A stretch of 64,000 bases of DNA from NCBI GenBank assembly GCA_016699675.1, contig CP064985.1, positions 4,154,001-4,218,000 of the forward strand, given 5' to 3'. The notes beneath the pieces are model-generated. The model was not told the origin of the DNA and made no database searches. It worked only from the letters and a program-made list of their open reading frames with translations. Of the stretch, positions 1 through 7,126 are shown in pieces. The stretch's first letter is position 1; each line of letters opens with the position of its first letter. Made by a program: the position numbers and the translations under genes. The DNA is from Austwickia sp. (GTDB lineage Bacteria; Actinomycetota; Actinomycetes; Actinomycetales; Dermatophilaceae).

Positions 1-1764
1 GCTGTCGTAGCCGCTCGCCGCCAGCTCGGGCAGCTCCGCGATCGCGTGCCGGGCGTCGCGGGCGCGGATGTGCGGAAAGGCCTTGGCCATCTGGTCGATC
101 TCGGGGGGCGGCAGTCCTAGCGCGGCGCCGACGTCCCGGATGGCGTGCCGCACCTTGTAGGTCTCCATCATCGACACGCAGGTCACCCGCGCCCCGCCGA
201 AGCGGGCCAGGATCGCCTCGTAGATCTCGGTGCGCCGCGCCGACTCCACGTCGATGTCGATGTCCGGGAGCTGGGCCCGCAGCGGCGTGCAGAACCGCTC
301 CATGAGCAGGTCGTGCGCGAGCGGCTCGACCCCGCTGATGCCGAGCAGGTAGTTGATCATGCTCCCTGCCCCCGAACCCCGCGCGGCCACCCGGACCCCG
401 CGATCCCGGATCAGGTCGACAACGGCGGCCACCGTGAGGAAGTAGGTGGGGTAGCCCAGGGTGGCGATGACCGCCAGCTCGTCCTCGAGCCGGTCGGCGA
501 CCCGGGCCAGGAACGCGGCGTCCCCGGAGCGCGCGGCATAGCGCTGCCCCACTGCCGCCCGGCACCGCTGTGCGAGCACCCGCTGGGGGTCGACGCCCGG
601 GGGTAGCCCGATGGCGGTCGGCTCGGGCAGGTGAACGGCACCGATGCTCAGGTCCTCGCGGGGGTGCTGGATGCAGGCGATGCCCAGGGCGACGGTCTCG
701 CGCAGGAGCTCCCGGGCCGCCACGTCGCCGCCGGCGATGCGGCGAGCCACGGCGTACATGGCCTTGGCCCCCGCGAGGTGCCCCGCCGTCGTCGTGCGGT
801 CCAGGTGGCGCTCCGCCAGCGGGACCAGCCGGCGGGCCGCGTCGAGCAGATCGGCGACCACGGCCTGCCCCGGCTCCACGTGCCGGACGGCCGCCGTGAG
901 CACCACCGGCAGCCCGGCGCGGATCCCCAGCCGGGCCAGCGCCCCGCAGTGCGCGGCGCTGCCCGGACTGTCGGGCGGCCCGTCGTGACAGGTCAGCTCG
1001 ATCGTCACGGACCCGGCCGGCAAGGCGTCCACCCAGCGGCGCAGCAGCGCCTCCGCCCTCGCGTAGCGCCGGGCGAGGACGGCCCGGCCGACATCGGAGT
1101 CGGGGCCGAGCAGGACCACCAGGCTGCCCGGCGCCGCCTCCTGATAGGAGGGCCGACTGCCGGCGGTCCCCGGCCGGGGACCGCGGCGCACCTGGCTGCC
1201 ACGCGCGACCGCCCCCGGACGCGGACCGCGGAGATCGTCCGCCGCGTCGCTCACGCCGCTCCCGACGGATGCGCGGCGGGTGTGTGTGTGCTCGGCGATG
1301 AGTTCCACCGTGCTGACGGGCCGGCCGCGCTCCCCGCGCAGGTGGGTCGCCGTGACCAGGCGGCACAGGGCCGCCCACCCCTGCCCGGGCGCCATCCCGG
1401 AGGCCGCCCCCCGGGCCAGCACGGTCACCCTGGGCAGCCGGTCGTCGACGGGCATGCCCCCGCGGGCGGGGGTCCGGCGCACGCCCGAACCCCGTGCCAC
1501 CAACGACGCCCCGCCGGGTGCCACCGGCGTGCCGTCCCCCCACGCGGGCGCCACCGCCAGGTCCACCCCGAGGATCGGGGCGATGCCCGCCTCCGTGCAG
1601 GCACGAGCGAACCGGATCGCGCCGTAGAGCCCGTCCCGGTCCGTCAGCGCCAGGGCTGGCTGCCCGTCGGCGGCGGCGGCTTCCACCAGGCGCGCGGGAG
1701 CCGACGCGCCGTATTGCATCGAGTACGACGACGCCACGTGCAGGTGCACGAACTCCGCACGCAT
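1..1764 (-). CDS. dnaE2: Error-prone DNA polymerase III alpha subunit (DnaE2 type), C-terminal part outside the window
   Basis: Translesion C-family DNA polymerase; 588 N-terminal residues are visible and the gene runs off the left edge. The start ATG begins the reading MRAEFVHLHVASSYS, a PHP domain with the HxH pair. ALTDRDGLYGAIRF is the DnaE2-like version of the next PHP motif. Further on, ARGSGAGSMINYLLGIS and PDIDIDVES are the polymerase palm motifs, with the metal-binding aspartates in PDIDID. It is the third gene of a minus-strand set after DUF6504 and HEPN genes, 111 bp after the HEPN stop. Full-length family members have about 1,050-1,150 residues. In many bacteria the partner is the Y-family protein ImuB; no imuB lies upstream here, and the downstream side cannot be seen. 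Alternative: a second replicative-type DnaE, less likely given the motifs and neighbours. Confidence 0.93.
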   Translation of the reverse strand, partial: MRAEFVHLHVASSYSMQYGASAPARLVEAAAADGQPALALTDRDGLYGAIRFARACTEAGIAPILGVDLAVAPAWGDGTPVAPGGASLVARGSGVRRTPARGGMPVDDRLPRVTVLARGAASGMAPGQGWAALCRLVTATHLRGERGRPVSTVELIAEHTHTRRASVGSGVSDAADDLRGPRPGAVARGSQVRRGPRPGTAGSRPSYQEAAPGSLVVLLGPDSDVGRAVLARRYARAEALLRRWVDALPAGSVTIELTCHDGPPDSPGSAAHCGALARLGIRAGLPVVLTAAVRHVEPGQAVVADLLDAARRLVPLAERHLDRTTTAGHLAGAKAMYAVARRIAGGDVAARELLRETVALGIACIQHPREDLSIGAVHLPEPTAIGLPPGVDPQRVLAQRCRAAVGQRYAARSGDAAFLARVADRLEDELAVIATLGYPTYFLTVAAVVDLIRDRGVRVAARGSGAGSMINYLLGISGVEPLAHDLLMERFCTPLRAQLPDIDIDVESARRTEIYEAILARFGGARVTCVSMMETYKVRHAIRDVGAALGLPPPEIDQMAKAFPHIRARDARHAIAELPELAASGYDS

Positions 1765-1875
1765 CCGGCTCTCCTCACGATCGCTGAATCTGTCGGGGGC
1801 CCGCTCGATGAACCTCGACGCGGGTGATCACCTGGGTGACGGCGGCTGCCGCCGACCCTCCTTCGACGAAGCCGC

Positions 1876-2427
1876 TCAGGGCCAGCCGACGGCCGCCAGC
1901 GGCCCGGCGGGGGCGCCGGTCTCGGTCGGAAGCCCGAGGGCCCCGCGGACGAGGGTGGCGAAGGTCTCCGCCGAGCGCAGCACGTCGTCGGCCTCCCGGC
2001 GGGTGGGTGTCGCCCCGCCCTCCACCTGCGCCCGACGCGCACCGATCAGCGCGAAATAGTCGGCCCATTCGCCCAGTTCGGGGGCGATGCGGCCGAGGTG
2101 GGACCACACCGTGCGCACCGGACCGCCGCGCAGACCCGCCTGCGGGTGGGCCGCCAGCAACGCCGCGGCGCACCGCAGGGCGCCGAGGTGGGCGGCGACA
2201 TAGCGGTCGGCCGAGGTGGTGGCCCGACACGCCGCCAGCAACGTCGCCTGGGCCCGATCGAGCAGGTCCAGCGCGGACCCGAGGCCATCCCCCCGGGGCC
2301 CGGCCGCCCGCCTCTCAGGCCCGGCCGCCCGCCGCCCAGGGACGGCCGACGCGGCCGGGACGGTCGCCGGAACCGCTCGGGACATCGGCTGGGGGACGAC
2401 GTCCGGGATGGTTGGGCAGAGGGTCAT
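1876..2427 (-). CDS. SAV_6107-family HEPN domain protein
   Basis: A 183-residue protein, mostly alpha-helical, with ALDLLDRAQATLLAACR and a central RYVAAHLGALRCAAALL helix. A later READDVLRSAETFATLVR helix matches what I remember of the SAV_6107 HEPN family found beside dnaE2 in Streptomyces and relatives. The first 50 residues are Ala/Pro-rich and probably disordered. HEPN folds include RNases and nucleic-acid-binding helpers, but the RX4-6H catalytic signature is not obvious, so no enzyme activity is claimed. It sits 70 bp after the DUF6504 gene and 111 bp before dnaE2, so co-transcription from the damage promoter near 2850 is likely. The ATG at 2427 was chosen because the upstream extension of this frame only shadows DUF6504. 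Confidence 0.8.
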   Translation of the reverse strand: MTLCPTIPDVVPQPMSRAVPATVPAASAVPGRRAAGPERRAAGPRGDGLGSALDLLDRAQATLLAACRATTSADRYVAAHLGALRCAAALLAAHPQAGLRGGPVRTVWSHLGRIAPELGEWADYFALIGARRAQVEGGATPTRREADDVLRSAETFATLVRGALGLPTETGAPAGPLAAVGWP

Positions 2428-2497
2428 CACGACTCCTTCGTTGGCAAGGCTGTCGGTTGGGGGAAGAGAACTGTCGAGACCGGGGGGCACCCGCCGG

Positions 2498-2782
2498 TCA
2501 ATCGGCGACCCGCAAGAGCCGCCAGGCATGGGACCGTCCGAGGTCATAGACGCCGGTGTGCAAGGCCCGCCCCGGGCTGGCGGCCACCCGCCACACCCCT
2601 TCCTCGAGGTCCTCGGCGTCGAGGTGGCCGGATTCCAGGGCCGTGCGCCACCAGGCCCGTCGCTCGCGCCAGTGATCGAGGACCTCGCGCACGACGTACG
2701 ATCTGCCGCGCCAGGTGAAGGCGACCGGAACCGCGGCAGTCTCGTCGAGCAGCACCGCGATCGGTTCGTCCATGCGTCGCAC
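2498..2782 (-). CDS. DUF6504 family protein
   Basis: A small 94-residue protein whose body reads as a beta-rich domain: DEPIAVLLDETAAVPVAFTW, then a WRGRSYVVREVLDHW segment and a closing EEGVWRVAA strand. The tryptophan pattern (WRGR, HWRER, WWRTAL) matches my memory of DUF6504 proteins, which are encoded beside dnaE2/imuB genes in Actinobacteria. No catalytic motif is visible. It is the first gene of the putative damage-inducible operon, starting about 60 bp downstream of the PafBC-type -10 element and just after the inverted-repeat operator. The name DUF6504 is from memory of the family; function is unknown. Confidence 0.75.
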   Translation of the reverse strand: MRRMDEPIAVLLDETAAVPVAFTWRGRSYVVREVLDHWRERRAWWRTALESGHLDAEDLEEGVWRVAASPGRALHTGVYDLGRSHAWRLLRVAD

Positions 2783-2808
2783 AACCCCTCCTCACCAGCA
2801 CCGCACCG

Positions 2809-2837
2809 TCGAACACGCGTTTCGTATCCGTGTTCGA
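2809..2837. promoter_or_regulatory. Inverted-repeat operator candidate (LexA-like half-sites)
   Basis: A perfect 9-bp inverted repeat: TCGAACACG at 2809-2817 and its complement CGTGTTCGA at 2829-2837, separated by 11 bp. TCGAAC and GTTCGA are the half-sites of actinobacterial LexA boxes, but the usual spacing is 4 bp, so this is not a standard SOS box. Each arm also has a degenerate partner at the normal spacing (TCGAAC-N4-GTTTCG). It overlaps the start region of the damage promoter, consistent with repression. Confidence 0.5.
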
Positions 2838-2845
2838 TGCAGGGA

Positions 2846-2868
2846 ATGCTACGGGAGCCCTCCGACAA
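2846..2868 (-). promoter_or_regulatory. PafBC/RecA-NDp-type DNA-damage promoter
   Basis: Read on the minus strand this is TTGTCGGAG, eight bases, then TAGCAT. It fits the RecA-NDp consensus TTGTCRGTG-N8-TAnnnT with exact spacing, missing only one base of the first block. In mycobacteria this motif recruits PafBC-activated RNA polymerase after DNA damage. It lies 64 bp upstream of the DUF6504 start, placing transcription start near 2839, and would drive DUF6504, HEPN and dnaE2. Confidence 0.72.
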
Positions 2869-3061
2869 CGCTCAACACCCCCGCGGACAAGTGAGACGCA
2901 AGCGACGTCGCGCCCCCGATTTCCGCGACCCGACACGGCACGTCGGGTTGCCGTTCGCGCCCTCATCAGGCGGAATAGAGGAGGCGGACGCGTCGTTGCC
3001 GCCCTGGTGCCCGTCGGGGCGCCCGCGCCCGGCCCGCGCCTTGGCCGCTGGAGGAGGCCCC

Positions 3062-3676
3062 ATGGGCGCAGAGCTCGTCGCCTGGTCGTTCACCACGGGG
3101 TGGGCAAGCGGCATCAACGCCTACGCCGTCGTCGTCGTCATGGGTCTACTCGGCCGGTTCGCCCACGTCTCGGCGATCCCCGGGGCGCTCCAGCGCACGG
3201 ACGTGCTGATCGTGGCGGCGATCCTGTTCCTGTTGGAGATGTTCGCGGACAAGATCCCCTACATCGACTCCACCTGGGACACCGTGCACACGGCCATCCG
3301 CCCGGTCGTCGGCGCCACGGTCGGCTACCTCATCGGCAACCAGAACAGCAGCCTCGACGCGGCCGTGTTCGCCGCGACCGGCGGCGTCACCGCCCTCATC
3401 AGCCACTTCGCGAAGGCCGGCATCAGGCTCGGCGTGAACTCCTCCCCCGAACCGGTGAGCAACGTCGTCGTGAGCACGGCCGAGGACGTGGCCGTCACCG
3501 GCGTGATCTCGCTCGCGGCGGCGCAGCCGTTCGTCGCCGCGGGCATCGCCGCCGTCCTCCTGGTGGTCGGCGTCATCCTCGCGTTCTGGCTGTTCCGGCG
3601 GGTGCGGCGGCTCAAGCGCCGGTACGACGAGTGGGGCGAGCGCACGTTCGGCAGCACGATCGCCCCGGCCGACTGA
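3062..3676 (+). CDS. DUF4126-family membrane protein
   Basis: 204 residues with four to five hydrophobic segments: WASGINAYAVVVVMGLLGRF near 14-33, VLIVAAILFLLEMF near 50, a glycine-rich AIRPVVGATVGYLIG segment near 85, and a C-terminal FVAAGIAAVLLVVGVILAFW helix near 165-185, followed by a basic RRVRRLKRR tail. The NAYA, DKIPYID and STAEDVAVT segments are typical of DUF4126 integral membrane proteins. Function is unknown; the family is predicted to be a channel or transporter-like fold. The start ATG follows a GGAGG motif by about 6 bases. It stands alone, divergent from the damage operon and convergent with metF. Confidence 0.82.
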   Translation: MGAELVAWSFTTGWASGINAYAVVVVMGLLGRFAHVSAIPGALQRTDVLIVAAILFLLEMFADKIPYIDSTWDTVHTAIRPVVGATVGYLIGNQNSSLDAAVFAATGGVTALISHFAKAGIRLGVNSSPEPVSNVVVSTAEDVAVTGVISLAAAQPFVAAGIAAVLLVVGVILAFWLFRRVRRLKRRYDEWGERTFGSTIAPAD

Positions 3677-3735
3677 CCCGCAGCCGACCTGCGGGGGCTA
3701 GCGCCGGTGAGACCCCGAGGGGTTTAACGCGGGGT

Positions 3736-5103
3736 TCAGGTCCCGCGGGCCCGCAGGACCACGACGGACTCGATCGGGCCCACCGGGTCGAGGGTGAAGA
3801 ACGCCGTGTCGTGCACGGGCCCCGTCTCGTCCTGCGTGGTCAGCCAGACCACGACCTGCCGGGCGCCGTCGTGGACCATTCGTTCCACCCGCAGCCGCCC
3901 CCGCTGCTCCGCCAGCCGAGCCACCGCCGCCTCGCGACCCGCCAGCCGGGTCCCCGACACCGGCAGCTGGACCTCCACGTCGGGGCCCAGGGCTGCCGCC
4001 GCCTGCGCCCAATCCCCCGCGTCCACCGCGGCGAGGAAGCGCTGCACCGTCGCCACCGCATCCCCGACCGATCCCTGAGTCGAGCCCTGAGTCGAGCCCC
4101 GAGTAGAGCCCCCGGCGAAGCTCCCAGCACCGGGGCCAGGGACCGCCGGCTGGGCAGCGCCCAGCCCCGCGGCGGAGGCGTCACCGGCCAGCGCCGACGC
4201 CGGCACCCCAGCCTCCGGCGTGGGGAGCTGGCCGACGAGATTGCGATGAACCTGCAGCGTCGCGGTCGAGCGGTTCATCGTGTAGAAGTGCAGGCCCGGC
4301 GCGCCCTCGGCCAGCAGGGCCTGCGCCAGCTCCGTCGTGATGGCGACCCCCTCGGCCCGCAGCGCGGTCGGGTCGCCCTCCAACGGGGCCAGCCGGTCCA
4401 CGACGGCCGCCGGCAACGGCGTACCCGACAGCTCCGCCATCCGCGCCACCTGCTTGAACGAGGTCACCGGCATCAACCCGGGCACGATCGGCTCGTTGTG
4501 CCCCCGGGCGGCGACGAGGTCGCGCAGGCGTGCGTACGCCGTCGCATCGAAGACGAACTGCGTGACCGCGAACTCCGCCCCCGCGGCGAACTTGCGCACC
4601 AGCACGTCGGCGTCCACCTCCAGCGAGGACGCCTCGGGGTGCTTGTCCGGGAAGGCGGCGACGCCCACCGTGAAGTCCCCCAGGCTCCGCACGAGTCGCA
4701 CCAGGTCCTCGGCGTGGTCGAGCCCCTCGGGGTGCGCGGTCCACGGGGCGCCCGGGCCACCGGGGGGATCCCCGCGCAGCGCGAGGATGTCGCGCACGCC
4801 GCCGGCGGCGTAGGCCCCGATCACCTCGCGCAGCTCGTCCACCGAGGACGAGACGCACGTCAGGTGGGCCATCGGCCGCAGCGTCGTCTGGTGCGCGATG
4901 CGCTCGGTGACGCGGACGGTGCGGTCCCGGGTGGATCCCCCCGCGCCGTACGTCACCGACACGAACGCGGGCGCGAGCGGCTCCAACCGGCGTACGGCGT
5001 CCCACAGCACCGCCTCCGCCGCGTCGTCCTTCGGCGGGAAGAACTCGAAGCTGAAGGCGGGCGCCTTCGCGGCGAGCAGGGCGGGAATCGCGGCGCGGGA
5101 CAT
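3736..5103 (-). CDS. metF: Methylenetetrahydrofolate reductase fused to an NTF2/SnoaL-like domain
   Basis: Residues 1 to about 290 form a MetF TIM barrel: FSFEFFPPKDD near 17, SVTYGAGGSTRDRT near 49, DILALRGDPPGG near 105, and PGLMPVTSF near 210, the expected flavin- and folate-binding landmarks. This reduces 5,10-methylene-THF to 5-methyl-THF for methionine synthesis. After an Ala/Gly linker (about 295-345) comes a second domain of about 110 residues: VQRFLAAVDAGDWAQAAAAL, then a beta sheet ending FFTLDPVGPIESVVVL. That pattern is an NTF2/SnoaL-like cone. Normal bacterial MetF has about 280-310 residues, so 455 is unusual. The linker carries three 12-bp repeats (4073-4108) coding GST(R/Q) units. 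It is divergent from the polyprenyl synthase gene. Confidence 0.9.
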   Translation of the reverse strand: MSRAAIPALLAAKAPAFSFEFFPPKDDAAEAVLWDAVRRLEPLAPAFVSVTYGAGGSTRDRTVRVTERIAHQTTLRPMAHLTCVSSSVDELREVIGAYAAGGVRDILALRGDPPGGPGAPWTAHPEGLDHAEDLVRLVRSLGDFTVGVAAFPDKHPEASSLEVDADVLVRKFAAGAEFAVTQFVFDATAYARLRDLVAARGHNEPIVPGLMPVTSFKQVARMAELSGTPLPAAVVDRLAPLEGDPTALRAEGVAITTELAQALLAEGAPGLHFYTMNRSTATLQVHRNLVGQLPTPEAGVPASALAGDASAAGLGAAQPAVPGPGAGSFAGGSTRGSTQGSTQGSVGDAVATVQRFLAAVDAGDWAQAAAALGPDVEVQLPVSGTRLAGREAAVARLAEQRGRLRVERMVHDGARQVVVWLTTQDETGPVHDTAFFTLDPVGPIESVVVLRARGT

Positions 5104-5199
5104 GGTTCCAGCCTAGGAGACGCCTGGCGACCGGCGGACCCGCCGACCGGGTAGGTAGGCTGACCGGACGGGCCGACCGGACCCGGCGAAAGGACGACG

Positions 5200-6285
5200 T
5201 TGAGCAGCATGTGGGACCTGGGCGCCTTCCGCGGCCGCGTCCAGCAGCGGATCGACGCCGAGGTGGCGCACCAGCGCGGCGTGCTCGCCGAGCTCGGCGA
5301 CGACATGGCGCGCCTCGTCGACCCCATCGCCTCGCTGCTGGCCGGCGGAAAACGGTTCCGGGCGGCGTTCGCTCAGGTGGGCTACCTCGCCTGCGGCGGG
5401 ACCGCCGACGAGGCGATGCTCTCCGTCGCCACCGCCATGGAGCTGTTCCAGGCGGCCGCGCTGCTGCACGACGACGTCATGGACGACAGCGCCACCCGGC
5501 GTGGCAACGCGACCGCGCACCGCGCGCTCGCGGCGGAACACGGCACGAACGGTTGGACCGGGGACGGCGACCGCTTCGGCGTCAGCGGGGCGATCCTCGC
5601 CGGCGACCTCTGCCTGGTGTGGACCGACGAGATGGTCGCCACCAGTGGGCTGCCGGCGTCGGAGCTGGCCCGGGCCCGGCGCGTGTTCGACACGATGCGC
5701 ACCCAGCTGATGGGCGGCCAGTTCCTCGACGTGCTGGTGTCGGCGCGGGGCTGGGACGGGCTCGACACGACCGCGCGCGTCGCCCAGGCGCGGGACGTCG
5801 TGCGCTACAAGAGCGCCAAGTACACCATCGAGCACCCCTTGCTCATCGGCGCACAGGCGGCCGGGGTCGGCGAGGCTGACGCGGCCCGCCTCTCGGCGTA
5901 CGGCCTGGCGCTCGGCGAGGCCTTCCAGCTGCGCGACGACGTCCTCGGCGTGTTCGGCGACCCGGCGACCACGGGCAAGCCGGCGGGCGACGACCTGCGC
6001 GAGGGGAAGCGGACCGTGCTGCTGGCGCTCGCCCTCGACGGGCTCGACGACGCCGGCCGCGCCCGGATGCTCGCCGGCCTGGGCCGGCCGGATCTGACCG
6101 CGGACGACGTCGCCGAGCTGCGCGACCTGGTCCGTCGGTCGGGGGCGCCCGACCGACACGAGGAACTCATTGCCGCGCAGGTCGCCGCCGCCCGCGCCGA
6201 ACTCGCGGCGACGACGGGCCTGACCGAGCCCGGCCGGGCCGCGCTGGCAGACCTCATCGACCTGACGACCGCGCGGGAGAGCTAG
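5200..6285 (+). CDS. Polyprenyl diphosphate synthase (IdsA/GrcC type)
   Basis: A trans-isoprenyl diphosphate synthase of 361 residues that condenses isopentenyl diphosphate onto allylic primers. Visible are GGKRFR (49-54), the first aspartate-rich motif DDVMD at 91-95 with short-type spacing, and a second DDVLG motif near 245 followed by GKPAGDDLREGKRTVL. Product length cannot be read safely; the counterpart in the M. tuberculosis block is idsA2. The TTG at 5200 is preferred over the ATG at 5209 because AAAGGA ends 5 bases before the TTG and 14 before the ATG. It supplies precursors for menaquinone, carotenoids or cell-wall lipid carriers. Confidence 0.92.
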   Translation: MSSMWDLGAFRGRVQQRIDAEVAHQRGVLAELGDDMARLVDPIASLLAGGKRFRAAFAQVGYLACGGTADEAMLSVATAMELFQAAALLHDDVMDDSATRRGNATAHRALAAEHGTNGWTGDGDRFGVSGAILAGDLCLVWTDEMVATSGLPASELARARRVFDTMRTQLMGGQFLDVLVSARGWDGLDTTARVAQARDVVRYKSAKYTIEHPLLIGAQAAGVGEADAARLSAYGLALGEAFQLRDDVLGVFGDPATTGKPAGDDLREGKRTVLLALALDGLDDAGRARMLAGLGRPDLTADDVAELRDLVRRSGAPDRHEELIAAQVAAARAELAATTGLTEPGRAALADLIDLTTARES

Positions 6286-6375
6286 GACTCACGGCCCGGC
6301 GTCCCCGGAGCGGCGTCCTTGCGGCGCGGAATCCTTCGGGAGCTCCAGGCGCGTCGGCCGCCGGTGCTGCCGCCG

Positions 6376-6801
6376 CTAAAAGGCTTCCTCCATCGCGCGG
6401 CGCCGTACCTCCGTCTTGTGGCCCGCCAGGATCGATCCCATCGCGCTGCCGCCGAGGAAGCTGGTGTCCGGGGTGAACAGCCAGGTCAGCAGCTCCGGAT
6501 CGGACATCCCCCCGTCCGAGAGGACGGTGAACGTGCCCTTCATATCCGGTCGGGGACCGTCGGCCGTCAGGAACGCGGCGGGGATGTAGAGCGCCCTGTT
6601 CTCGCCGCGGCGGACGGCCAGCAGCTCCCGGTCCTGCAGCTGCCGACGCACGACCGCGAGCGGAACGCCCTGCAGCTGGGCCGCTTCGGGAACGGCCAAC
6701 CAGGCGTCGACCATCCCCTCCAGCGCCGTCACCGCCGCCGCGTCCGCGGCGCCGCGTTCCTGGCTGCGGGTCGTCACCGCCGCCTCGCCCAGATCGTCCA
6801 T
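6376..6801 (-). CDS. Rv2175c-family DNA-binding protein
   Basis: 141 residues. A winged-helix-like N-terminal half (WLAVPEAAQLQGVPLAVVRR, then LLAVRRGENRALYIPAAFL) is followed by an ELLTWLFTPDTSFLGGSAMG region that is characteristic of Rv2175c-type proteins. In M. tuberculosis Rv2175c binds DNA and is phosphorylated by the neighbouring kinase PknL. Here a PASTA kinase lies 1.5 kb away with the LysM gene between them, so the functional link may be conserved. The first about 25 residues are flexible and contain TTR, a possible phospho-site by analogy. The ATG at 6801 follows GGAAGGG by 8 bases, so a longer start at 6924 is unlikely. Confidence 0.85.
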   Translation of the reverse strand: MDDLGEAAVTTRSQERGAADAAAVTALEGMVDAWLAVPEAAQLQGVPLAVVRRQLQDRELLAVRRGENRALYIPAAFLTADGPRPDMKGTFTVLSDGGMSDPELLTWLFTPDTSFLGGSAMGSILAGHKTEVRRRAMEEAF

Positions 6802-7126
6802 CCCTGCGTCGCCCTTCCGGGACCTCTTCGCGCGCACAACGGGAGCATGCCATCCCGATCCGCCGACGCCCACATCCGCCCGTGCAGCCAGAGCCACCAA
6901 ACGTTGAGGACGACCGTCCGACACAGAATTTCGGCGCGTCGCGGGCGGGATCCCGGCCGCCGGCGGGGCCCTCCGCTACGGTCGCAGACGGCACAGGGAT
7001 CCCATGGGTCGCTCTGGACACCCCAGTCACCTCGGGCTCGTTCGTCACATGCGTCACCGCCCGCCGGGGCCCGCGGCTCGCCCGCGGCCACGGTCGACGG
7101 AACGCCGGAAAGGACCTCGACCACCG
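6802..7126. other. Divergent intergenic region with possible promoters
   Basis: About 325 bp between the Rv2175c-like gene (leftward) and the LysM gene (rightward). The clearest element is TACGGT near 6974, a possible -10 facing right. ORFs overlapping the region have poor third-position GC and look non-coding. No repeats or RNA gene are visible. Confidence 0.4.

Noticed and set aside
3714..3726. Possible terminator GACCCCGAGGGGT between DUF4126 and metF
   Set aside because: The stem has only four or five pairs with a tiny loop; too weak to call.
2830..5154. Long open frame of 774 codons on the plus strand, opposite and across DUF4126 and metF
   Set aside because: It overlaps two clear genes, and its translation is Arg/Gly/His-rich with no domain pattern; it is a shadow of high-GC codons.
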